From Thelephora terrestris (Eukaryota > Basidiomycota > Agaricomycetes > Thelephorales > Thelephoraceae): a stretch of 64,000 nucleotides of DNA. The stretch covers positions 1,612,001 through 1,676,000 of the forward strand of contig WIUZ02000004.1 of the NCBI GenBank assembly GCA_015956445.1. The letters are read 5' to 3'. Below the pieces are notes generated by a model, which did no database searches, was not told the origin of the DNA, and saw only the letters and a program-made list of their open reading frames with translations. Position 1 is the first letter of the stretch. Each line of letters opens with the position of its first letter. Shown here in pieces: positions 36,101 through 45,885 of this stretch. The position numbers were made by a program, and so were the translations under genes.

Positions 36101-37312
36101 TGAATAGACAAGTTGGGCTATGACAGTTCTATACAAAGTCAGTCCAGACATCCTGGGGGCATAGCCATGTGACGCTCACGACACAAAAAACATGGAGACA
36201 CCTAGACCCCCAAGATCGGCAAACATTCCCGAGGTAGGGAAGATGATTAGACCATCTGACAAACACTGCACATGAGATGAGATCATGGGTACCATCATAA
36301 TTACGCACACGAGACTCCATCCAGTATGTTGAGTAATACGCCCAACAGTACGGCGGGTAGCGAACGAACACACGTCACCAACAGTTCTCCTGAGCGGTCA
36401 CGCGCAGTCTTCGAAGCAGAAGACAACTGAATCCTGAACATGGACCTCGGAGGCGGGCGCAACAGTCCAGCTTCCACACTAGAATATGAGACTTCAGGTA
36501 CCATGCCTTGAGCAAGCAACGGGGCTTCCTCAGAATGTCGAGGACTCTCAGAGTAATGCGCGTGAGACAAGGTATGAACAGGGGGAGGTGAGGTGAGAAA
36601 GTCAATACGCTCGCCGCGGTGTGGCGGGGTTGGAGACAGCGATGGACCCAGTGAGCTAGGTAAGGCCTCTTCCCTGGAACTCGGGGTGATCAATTCTGCA
36701 CGACGATTCGCCAAGAGCAGCGACAAGCCTGACGGCGTGGTAGTCTGATACTGGTGGGCCAGATCCGGACCCGCAGTTTCAAGTAGCGCAGATTTGAAGG
36801 AGGAGGGTATGATTCCGGGAGAGGGCTGGTGCTGGGACATGGAGGGTGGCATCTTTGGAGTATGGGTTCCTCGACCGCTGCTGAGAGATTGATCATGGGG
36901 CGAGGAGAGGCTCGTTTTTGAAGAGACGGCCACGTTTGACAACTGCATAGTATGAGTCCTGATATCATTTTGTGAACGAGCGACGAAGGTAGGTCTGGGT
37001 GCGGAAGAAGAAGAATGGTGATAGCCGTATTGAAGAAGTCTGAGCACGGGATTATCAAATGAATGCAAAGATTAGAGGATTATTGCGCCTAGTGACATAC
37101 CCAGCACGACTCAGTGGAGAACCGCTGAGGTTAGATGACAGTATATTTCCGACTATTTCGCGAGGGGAGGCGAAAACTCCGTCAGCTTGATCGAATCCAC
37201 GAAACATTGACCTGGGCGCGCGAAAAGATGGAGTCCGACTGCTGTGAACGAGTTCCTCAGACGATCGACGCATGGAAAGCACGCCCTGCGGTGGAGAGGA
37301 GGGGGTCGACAT
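33170..37312 (-). CDS. SLC26/SulP transporter with STAS and cNMP-binding domains
   Basis: Eighteen exons close to an exact 1,086-residue frame. The N-terminal 290 residues are disordered. The SulP membrane domain follows ([72 protein letters not shown]). Next come a STAS domain ([37 protein letters not shown]) and a cyclic-nucleotide-binding domain ([39 protein letters not shown]). The same domain order is known from fungal homologues such as yeast YGR125W/Vsb1, a vacuolar protein. The substrate is therefore not safely sulfate, and vacuolar basic amino acids are another option. The last intron (33220-33268) uses donor GAG|GCAAGT. Splicing it gives the family end [13 protein letters not shown] instead of a stop three codons later. 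The gene is intact, unlike the neighbouring permease relic. Confidence 0.93.
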
Positions 37313-37712
37313 GGCAGTCGTTTGGTCCGAAGCAAATTTTCTGGGGTGGAGAATTGCAGCGGTGAACAGTACCGCCCGCCCACGCAAAACAGCAAAAATC
37401 CCTCTAAGAGAAGTTCGAGTTTAAATTCCCGCCGGCTTCCCGCTCAGTTTGAAAAGCAAAACCACCAAGGAGAGTGGAGGGCTCAAGGAAGTTCGAGGTA
37501 GAGCCAGGTTTAGCAGCCGAGACACTAAGTACGTAGACGAGCAAGTAGATAGGGACCGCCCCGAGCGACGCAAAATCAAAACCCATTCACTTATCTCGTT
37601 ATCTCGACTTCCCTATCAGACCTTCGATCGTTTCTAGCCGGGTTGCGCCAACTCTGAGGGCCTTCAACCGCTTGTGTCGCCTGTATGTACTTGGTACGTC
37701 TCATGACTACAG
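37313..37712. other. Intergenic, 400 bp
   Basis: Spacer between two minus-strand genes, so it should hold the SLC26 gene's promoter and the 3' end of the ornithine cyclodeaminase gene. No clear element seen. Confidence 0.35.
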
Positions 37713-38810
37713 CTATACAATGGCCCTATCGTACGAATTCAGATTGCAACCGAGCCCCCTTTCCTCTGCCAAATCAACCACTAGCTTTGCGATAGCCACA
37801 TCCTGTACGCCCAATCCGACTGACTTGAACACCGTAAATCCATTACCAGACAAATCAGAACGGAGAGGTTCCTCCAGGCCGGCGCCGACAAGTTCCCCGA
37901 CTTCGCACACATCCTCAGGACGCACCCCTGCAGCGACGAGTTCCCCCGCCTCCAGCATGCAGGCAAACCTGCTATCCACCATCACAAGTGCCGCACGACG
38001 AATCAATGACGCCTCGACCTCCATCATCTCAGGGGTGTAAGACCCCACGAGGTTAATGTGAGTCCCAGGCCCCACACAAGAGCTTGGAAACAGCGCCTTG
38101 GTAGATGAAGTCGCAGCACAGATGATGTCCGAGCGACCGACGTCTGATTGGAGCTTGTTCACGTCGTCGCTGACGACATACGGGTCATCCGGCGTTTGTC
38201 GGCAGATAAACGCCACGGAAGTGAATTCACGTCGGAGCGATTCGACAAGCCTTCCCACACGCGCATTGAGTGAACGGTTGTAGATGACGCATTGCTTCAG
38301 AGATATGGAGTAATGACGGAGAAGGAGGGTAATGTGTGCGGCGATCTGAGCACCGGCTCCAAAGACCACCAGGTGGCGAGGTGATGCATTCGGGCCCAAA
38401 GCCAGCTTAGTGGCTAACAGAGAACCTGGTATCATCTGAGATTGCGCTATCCACACATGCCAATGCAAAGACAGACCTGCTGCAGTCCTGATGGCCGTGA
38501 GATTTCTTGCGTTCACTACGGCCTTCACTCCCCCGGAGGCTTCATCCATCACAAGGGTGGTAGCTGGTAGGCCACTCGATCCTCCGAAGGTTGGAACAGA
38601 TACGATCTTAATCGCGGTGCCATAAGGATCAACGCGGGAGGGCATGAAGAGGGTGTTGTGAGTATCTGTTTGGACAGATAATCTATGGGGCATATTGATC
38701 CCCGAGCCCCCAGAGACGCGTCTGAACACATCGGCCATTAGTTGGACTAGTTCATCTGGAGGAACGTCTGCCAATAGAGCATCGACATCTGCGCACGATA
38801 AAACAAGCAT
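37713..38810 (-). CDS. Ornithine cyclodeaminase / mu-crystallin family protein
   Basis: Two exons (38810-38477 and 38425-37713) give 348 residues. The family core is intact: ATTLVMDEASGGVKAVVNAR, NLTAIRTAAGSLLATKLALG, the dinucleotide-binding HLVVFGAGAQIAAH, VGRSDIICAATSS and GTHINLVGSYTPEMMEV. Members reduce or deaminate with NAD(P)H: ornithine to proline, ketimine reduction, or alanine dehydrogenase-like reactions. The substrate cannot be told here. The 51-nt intron at 38426-38476 is a multiple of three and stop-free, so an unspliced mRNA would still make a full protein with 17 extra residues just after RTAAG. The frame upstream of ATG 38810 has a GTG only. The gene precedes a GNAT gene on the same strand by 145 bp. 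Confidence 0.9.
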   Translation of the reverse strand: MLVLSCADVDALLADVPPDELVQLMADVFRRVSGGSGINMPHRLSVQTDTHNTLFMPSRVDPYGTAIKIVSVPTFGGSSGLPATTLVMDEASGGVKAVVNARNLTAIRTAAGLSLHWHVWIAQSQMIPGSLLATKLALGPNASPRHLVVFGAGAQIAAHITLLLRHYSISLKQCVIYNRSLNARVGRLVESLRREFTSVAFICRQTPDDPYVVSDDVNKLQSDVGRSDIICAATSSTKALFPSSCVGPGTHINLVGSYTPEMMEVEASLIRRAALVMVDSRFACMLEAGELVAAGVRPEDVCEVGELVGAGLEEPLRSDLSGNGFTVFKSVGLGVQDVAIAKLVVDLAEERGLGCNLNSYDRAIV

Positions 38811-38955
38811 GGTCACTAGAAAAGACTAGATAAATCAGCCGATAGACGATCATTTTCATTCGATCGCCCTTCAACGTCGAGAACAAGAATTTATCATTCT
38901 TCCACTCATTTCGGCCCACTCCCGCCATCCGAGGGGGGGAAATAGCGAGGAGGCC

Positions 38956-39656
38956 TTAATCTAACTTTATGGTTGCAATCATAAGCTGGTGTAGTGCACC
39001 ATCCTCATCGAATTCATCTCCCTGGTCATCGTTGAGCGCTGCCTCTCATATTGACCCCAGAGAACGATCACCTCTGATATGTAGCCATACCTACAGAAGG
39101 GGACAGTCAGCGAAGGCCTCTACTAGAAATGGTCCACAAAGTCTCACTTAGCGTAGAACCCTCTGACTGGAAGTTGCGAATGCGCCCGTATTTTGACCTC
39201 GCCGTTGCAGCCGTTCTTTATCGCATCGGCACGGACCCAATCGTGGACACCAAGAAGTAGGGCCTTCCCGAAGGAGAATTGGCGATACTCTTTCAACACA
39301 GCGAGTCGTCCTAACTTGTAATAGTTGGGGGCACGGATAGGCCGAACCGTTCCCACGGGCTTGAGTGAAGGTACCAGTCGTAATAGAAGATGCGTAGCAT
39401 CCTCATCCCACCTAACAAACGCTGGTTAGAACTTCTATGAGGGGAGATGGTCACCTGTCATAATCACTGGTCGAATTCTTCATCGACGGAGAAACCTGGC
39501 CGTAATCGTGACTGCTGGACCACTGAAATCGACAAGTAATTCACCTTGCTCGCTGACGAATACCGCGATACGGATGTCGTAACATTGCTGGCGTAGCTCA
39601 TTCATCTCCGGTGTAACCACGATTATTTCATGATCAGGTGCGGAAACTGGAGCCAT
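38956..39656 (-). CDS. GNAT-family N-acetyltransferase
   Basis: A five-exon gene. Exon 1 begins MAPVSAPDHEI and runs through RQQCYDIRIAVFVSEQG. The next supplies FSVDEEFDQ, then WDEDATHLLLRLVPSLKPVG, and then IRAPNYYKLGRLAVLKEYR and the acetyl-CoA loop region FSFGKALLLGVHDWV. The end is LPVRGFYAKYGYISE|GDEFDEDGALHQLM. The order is that of ElaA/YjdJ-like GNAT proteins, which acetylate unknown amines. The last intron (donor GTGATC after ISE) is inferred from the family ending GxEFxEDGxxHxxM; without it the protein would end differently. Its ATG lies 98 bp from that of the divergent Utp22 gene, implying a shared promoter. Confidence 0.82.
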
Positions 39657-39754
39657 CGTGCCAGTTGCGTGGTCAATGTAGGCTTTTGGTAAACGACGCG
39701 GCAGTTGCCGAAATCACCGAAGCACCTCAACGATCGACATTTTTCTCCACCTTG

Positions 39755-42700
39755 ATGGCCAAAAATCTAAAGCGCAAACGCGAACAAGGCGCGACCGTGG
39801 AAGAAGATGAGGTACGAACCAGACCGGCCCGGTTTAATCGAACTTACCATTGTGTAGTCTCGCGGCTCGGAAGATCTCATGTCGGTCGACGGACTTGACC
39901 CTCAAGGGTCGGGCTCAGAATCCGAAATCGGTTCCGTTGGCGACAGCGAAGAAGAGGAGTGGGGTGGAATAGGTGAAGGCGGAGGGGTCGACCTTCCACC
40001 CTCAAGCGGCAAACACGTATTGAAGGTCCCTGCCGGACACGAGCTGCGAGAGATGAAAGAAGCCTCGGAGCTGTACAAGTCAAGTTCCTTCAAATTACAG
40101 GTGCGCAAACAGTGTAATCCCCGCTGAACCATCTCACTGATCTTTTATGCTTGGTATAGATTGACTCGCTGATACCGAGCGTTCGCCCGAGGTTTGATCG
40201 CCCAGCCCTCGAAACCTTTCTGCGAACCCTCCACGAAACAATTTCATCAATTCCAGCAGTAGCCCCCCAACATCCACTGGCTGCATCTCGTTCACTGCTC
40301 AAGGCAGGAGTAGCCATTCCATATGCTACACCTCTGCCCACAGAGGAAACCAACTGGAAGGTCGCCTTCCAGCCACCATCCAACATAGCACTCGTTGGAA
40401 GCTGGGCAAATAAGTTGTCCGTGAAGCCAAAAGATAGCGAAAGATATACCGTGGACCTTGCAGTGCAGATGCCCAATGTATGTGTATTCCCCATGGTCAA
40501 TTTTCGTTAACTAAGCCATTTCAAAGGAGTTATTTCAAGAGAAGGACTATCTGAACGGCAGGTTCTTCCACAAGCGGGCTTATTACCTTTCCGTCATTGC
40601 CGCACACATAAAGAAACACCTACCAGTAGATGTATTCCACGATTCGACGAACAACGACCCACGGCTCTCATCCCTTCTAATACAATCGAAAGAGGGTCGG
40701 TCCAACTTCCACGTACTCATGAGAATGCATTCCTGATTTACACAGACGAATCCGGTGCTAATGCGCGGATACGCATCTTAGCTACCTTGGCTCAGGACTC
40801 ACCAATATCTCTCAAGCATGTCGACTCAACTCATTCCAACCTCCGGGTTTCATCCTCCCCCAACGATGCCCCCACCCGCCGCTATAACGACGCCCTTCTG
40901 CAATCCACAAGTGCAGTACCCCATCTCTTATCAACGTATGAGACCAAGAAGGACGTGGATAGTTTCTCAGACGCCCTCGCGTTGCTACGGATCTGGGCAA
41001 ATCAGCGCGGGTACTGTCGTGGTAGAGATGGTTGGAGTATACACGGGTTCGAAGATCGTGGCCCCTTCTGGGTTGGATTGCTAGAATTGATGGTCAAGGG
41101 AGACGCGCAAGTGAAGGGGAGTAAGTCGAGGGTGAAACCTGTGGGTAGAGGGTTGTCGTCCTACCAACTTTTCAAAGCGACCATCGGTTTTCTAGGTGCG
41201 CTAGACAACTATATTGCCGTTAGGCGTCCTGATGGATAAGTGCAGCCAGGCATGATTTCGCAAAGGAGCCAGTCTACTTGAAGGGCGCCGACCTCAAACA
41301 TGTGAGCATCACGGTTTAACAAAGTCTCGATCCTGAACTTTGCTACGTAGACCCCGTCCAGTGGTTCAGAGGAATTGGCTATCTTTGTGACTGCTTCTTC
41401 GGGATTTAATCTGCTCTCCGGTGTACCCTTGAGCTCTCTCGAAATGGTGAATACCTAACGAAACGCCCGTAACATATCGCTGACTTCATCGCAGCTGAGG
41501 AATGACGCACGATGTACACTCGAGATTCTCAACCACGATATCTCACACGATGACCCGTTCTCAGCGGTGTTCCTCGAGGACAAGCGACACGTCTCCGAGA
41601 GGTTTGATATCGTCATCGGTGTCGACCTGTCGTCGTCTCGTATCAAAAAGAGGTCCGAAATTCACGAACTTGATGTTGGGTCCTCGGGGGAGTTCGTCCT
41701 TTCTAGCATCGCCTCGATCCTTCGCCGCGGTCTAGGGAACAGGGCGAAGGCTGTCCCAATCCTGCGCCGATCGTCAGCTGCTCGAGAGCTTTCGCAGGCC
41801 CATCCGTTCACGCCATCCATTATTCAAGTCGGCTTCATTCTAGATCCGGTGAACGCCTTCCTCCTCGTGGATCGAGGGCCATCGGTCGAAGAGGCTGAGA
41901 AGAATTCCGAGTTCCGCGAATTCTGGGGTAACGACAAGACAGAACTCAGGCGTTTCAAAGATGGGAGGATCCTGGAAAGCGTAGTTTGGGACGTGAAAAC
42001 GGTCGACGAAAAAGCCCACATCCCCGTTTTGATCGCAAAGCACCTCTTGAAGCACCATTTCGGAATCGAGGAGACATCGGTTTTCGCATGGCAGCCATCT
42101 TTCGACACCCTCATCAGACTTCCGAAAGCAATTGGCGACGTACACTCACGGTTGGGCTCCTCTGTGTCGAAAGGGTTTAGGGAGGCCCTCTTCGCGTTTG
42201 ACTCACTGGTTAAGCGAATCAAGCAGCTAGAAGACCTTCCGCTCTCCGTTGCCGCAATCAACCCCGTACACAGCGCACTGAGGAACACGAGCGCTTTCAC
42301 ACCCACCGCCGTCACCACTTCAGCCTCATCAGCTCTCCCTCCATGGGCCAGATACATCCCGGTTATGGACATCATAATCCAATTCGAGAAGTCGCCGCGA
42401 TGGCCTGACGACCTTGCAGCGATTCTTAAGATGAAGTTGGCTTTCTTTGAGCAAATCGCTAGATCGCTTATGAAAGCCGTGGAGGGCCTCACTGCTAGAG
42501 TGGTTGTGGACAACCCATCGCAATCCGCGTCGTTCCAAGATCGCGGTCGATTGGAAATTCTAACGCCTGAGGGTTGGGCGTTCTCCGCTAAGATCTGGCA
42601 CGAGCGCGAAGCCACCCTGTTAGATAGGTCAATTGAAGGGGAACCAAACCGGCCTTTCGCCCCCAAACTCAGCCCTCGGGAGAAACACGCAGCAGTGAAG

Positions 42701-43845
42701 GCCAAGGATACCTACGTTCGTCAATTCATCGCCGCCCCGAGTCACCACCGGGCCGTCTCGAACCTGTGCCATCGCTACCCCGGATTCTCTGGCACCGTAC
42801 GACTCGTGAAGCGCTGGCTCGCCTCCCATTGGCTGCTCGACGTACACGTGAGCCAGGAGGCCGTGGAGTTGATTTGCGCGAAGATCTTCATTGGAGATGG
42901 GTCAAGTTTATCCGAAGATTTTGATAATCCGAAGGATCAAGTTGGTGCTCCGGTTACAAAGGAACGAGGATTCGCCGTCGCGATACACTTTTTGGGAAAT
43001 TGGGAATGGCAGGGTGGGTTGGAAGTTCCGCTGTTTGGGAAGGTGGAAGTCCCGGCCGCGCAAGGGTCCGCCGGGTCCCCTGGGGCGTGGGTGATTCGGA
43101 CATCCATAGACCCGAACGGTAAGATGTGGACGAGTGGCGGACCGGACGCGGTAGTCGCGAGGCGGGTAACCGCATTCGCCAAGGCTACGTGGGATCACCT
43201 GCAAGGAGATCCCTACAGTCTCAAGGATACTTCTGTACGTGTCTTCCCTGTGGGAGCGAAACGAAACTCATTCGACCGTGACGACAGATCTTGAACGCAC
43301 ACCCGACTACCGAATACGATTTTGTCATCCATCTCGAGGCATCGACGTTCCCTCGCTCGTACGAGAACGCGTCCGCGGAGATCCGAGGAGTCGAAACGGG
43401 ACAACAGATCAAGTTTTCTAAAACGGAAAGGAGACCTGGATTTGATCCTGCCTGGCTCTTCCTCGAGGATCTGAGAGTACGTCAAATCGCGGTCGCTTCG
43501 TTCTCGTAATCGGCGCTTGACACACCCTCCCGGAATGTAGGTCGTTTATGAAGATACCGCCATGTTCTTCTACGACTGCTTCGGAGGGGACAAGATCGGT
43601 GGAGTCTGGCTACCGGGGTTGAGAGTTCCAAAACAATTCAAAGTGAGGGAGCGGTACTCTTCCACACCCGTTCAACAAGCAAGTATTCTTCGCACCCCGC
43701 CAGACGCACCACTGACTATTCTGCGCAGAACAAAAAAGGCGGGAAGAAGGCAACAGAGGTGGTGCTGAATGAGATCACAATCATTGCTGAGATTGAGCGC
43801 ATGGGACAGGGATTGATAAAATGCATCGCTGTTCGTCAAAAGTAA
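39755..43845 (+). CDS. UTP22: U3 snoRNP protein Utp22 / NOL6 (Nrap)
   Basis: Eleven exons close to 1,190 residues, the usual length of Nrap proteins. Landmarks: an acidic N-terminus (GSESEIGSVGDSEEEEW), LPTEETNWKVAFQPPSNIAL, LVGSWANKLSVKPKDSERYT, RFFHKRAYYLSVIAAHIKKH, ALALLRIWANQRGYCRG, GFILDPVNAFLLVDRGPSVE, FREFWGNDKTELRRFKDGRI and CHRYPGFSGTVRLVKRWLAS. It also has CFGGDKIGGVWLPG and LNEITIIAEIERMGQGL. Utp22 is a catalytically dead nucleotidyltransferase-fold scaffold in the UTP-C module of the small-subunit processome, in the nucleolus. The last intron has two possible donors: GTGAGG at 43643, or GCAAGT at 43679, which keeps 12 more residues (VRERYSSTPVQQ). Both keep frame. The terminal phrase matches the family either way. 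Confidence 0.93.
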
Positions 43846-44198
43846 TCTATCGACGTCTATTTTTCCACTACATTGTGACGCGTCTCGCGGCGCTGGCTCC
43901 GAGAAGCGTACCAGATATCAGTCGCTGACGATGTTTAAGAGAAGGGGTATACTATCGACCGCAAACCCAGGATATGATTGTTGTGATTCAAAGGACAAGC
44001 CCATGAAGAGTATAAAATGTTTACAAACGACCGTGAATGGATGCCAATGTGTGATATGTGATGAAATAAAAAGTCCAGGGGCGGAAGCCCAAGAATGCTG
44101 CCGTGAGAGCGACAAGAGAGAGCGTTGGATGTAATCATAGGAATAATGTAAAGGGATTGCATAGGTGGAAACAATGATGGAAGGCATAAAAAAGAGAC
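43846..44198. other. Convergent intergenic region
   Basis: A 353-bp spacer between convergent genes. AT-rich, with AATAAA-like words on both strands (ATGAAATAAAAAG near 44060). No gene seen. Confidence 0.35.
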
Positions 44199-45706
44199 TC
44201 ATGTAGAGGAAGTGGAGGTCAACATCAGACTTGCCCGATGGAGACCTCGGAGGGTAACGTTGACCCCATAACAGTCCTCGAACCAAACTTCACGTTCCCT
44301 ACACCGACTGATGATCTTGTACCAAAAGTCCAGGATCCTTGCCGATGGTTGTTGGGTGCGCATCATGTGAGAACGAAGGCTGAGGTCCCGAACAAACCGG
44401 AGGTTTGGGAACGCATCCTTTGTGAGGAGGGAACAAATTTGTTCGATCAACGGGAAGAAGGGCGTGTTCATATCGTCACGGTCGCCGGAAAATTCGGGAT
44501 TGAGAAGGCGGGTATCGATATCGCGAATAGCAATGAGTTCAAGGGTAGGGTGGGAAGAGAGAAGGACGTGGGGGGCGATCCAATCGGGAGATTCCCAATG
44601 CCACTCGGCATCCGCGGAACAGATGAACTCTCGAAGGTTGGGGCACCAATCAGCGAGAGGAATGGGCATCACATGGCGGGTGTTAGTTAAATAATGTTCT
44701 TCAATGGTACTTGAGGAGTGTCCGAGCTCAAGCTGGGCGATCTTCGAACCATGTTTCTTGAAGAACAGAGCAAATCCATCGCCAGTGTAACTGAAGTCGG
44801 ATGAGACGACGGAGACATTAGCGAGGAGCGGCATGTCCCACGAGGAGAGAACACCAAATGTAGCGTTGTTCAGGCTGAGTTTTAGGGAGCGGAGCGCAGG
44901 AAGGGAGACCTGCATCGGGGAGCTGGAAGGGGTGAACGACTCGGAGAATACGGCGCGGAAATTGGGAGAGTGTGATGAAAGCTCGAGGTATTCCAAGCGC
45001 GTAGTGAGGTTGCGCAAGAAGGGTGACATGCGTAGGTGGAAGGGAGCGTCGTCGTAACTGGTCCAGGAGAGACGGCGGATCTTCGGTTGCGCAAGTAAAG
45101 TGAGAATTTGTTCGGGACTGCAGCGTGGATCCGGGGATTCTTCACAAAAATTCCGTTGGATAGAGTGATGGTCGGAGTAAATGGTGAGGTGGGGGGAATG
45201 ATCCAGGATGGTCCGCAGATCAGCGGGGGCGCATCGCTCGAACACGGAAGTTTGAATATGCAAGCGACGGATAAAGCGACCACTGCGGAGACGGTCCTCT
45301 CGACCGGTCTCGAGTAAGAGCCGCTTGGCCAAAGACTTTGCCTGCGGGGCCCTGCTGATCCAGACGAACTCGAGGACAAAACGAGAAGCGATCGCGTTCC
45401 ACTGTTTATTGACGAGTGAAAGGTTGATCTTGTTCCGCAAGGAGGCTACGTAGTCGGAATAGCGGTCTGAGGCGGGAGAAAAGTCGATGAACGAGAGTTC
45501 TTGAGAGCCGTCGAGGGGATCTGGATTCATGGCGGTGACTTCACGGAGAACAAGTTCCCAAATTTCCTGGGGAATGTGTGATATATCTACTGGCACAATC
45601 TCTCGCTGATTGGCCGAGGCAGACTGCTTAGACCTGTCGCGGTTGTCAGCACGCTTAACTTCAAGTCGGTTAACAATCTCGAAGCGGCGTTCGAGCGAGA
45701 CGTCAT
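44199..45706 (-). CDS. F-box-like / LRR-type protein
   Basis: Exons 45706-45634 and 45589-44199 (a 44-nt intron) give 487 residues. After a 24-residue leader comes VDISHIPQEIWELVLREVTA, then LSLVNKQWNAIASRFVLEFV. That is the agaric F-box-like motif, which usually recruits Skp1 in SCF ubiquitin ligases. The rest (LTTRLEYLELSSHSPNFRAV, LPALRSLKLSLNNATFGVL, WCPNLREFICSADAEWHW) reads as irregular leucine-rich repeats. Mushroom genomes carry large numbers of these with unknown targets. I choose ATG 45706 because the frame has no other ATG before the motif. An upstream 60-codon ORF starts at 45885 and ends overlapping this ATG as ATGA. Confidence 0.75.
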
Positions 45707-45885
45707 GCAATTATTGACCCGAGCCTCATGGTAAAGTGCTCCACATGCTGCAGAGATGGCGAGGAAGACTCGCACGAGCACCATTTGCAAACGCCTGGGT
45801 AAAAGAGTGGGGCGGAGGATAGGCTCACCTGTTGGTTGACTTCTTTCGCGCCAAGCGCTTGGCCTGTAACCGGAGCTTGTGCCAT
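45703..45885 (-). other. Upstream ORF ending ATGA at the F-box start
   Basis: On the minus strand a 60-codon ORF (MAQAPVTGQALGAKEVNQQ...) starts at 45885 and its TGA (45705-45703) overlaps the ATG (45706-45704) of the F-box-like gene as ATGA. If this segment lies in the leader, translation of the main gene would need leaky scanning or reinitiation. A GTGAGC donor just after VNQQ could remove part of it. Confidence 0.35.

Noticed and set aside
41824-42705. 293-codon minus-strand frame
   Set aside because: Antisense shadow of the long Utp22 exon, which has clear Nrap motifs.
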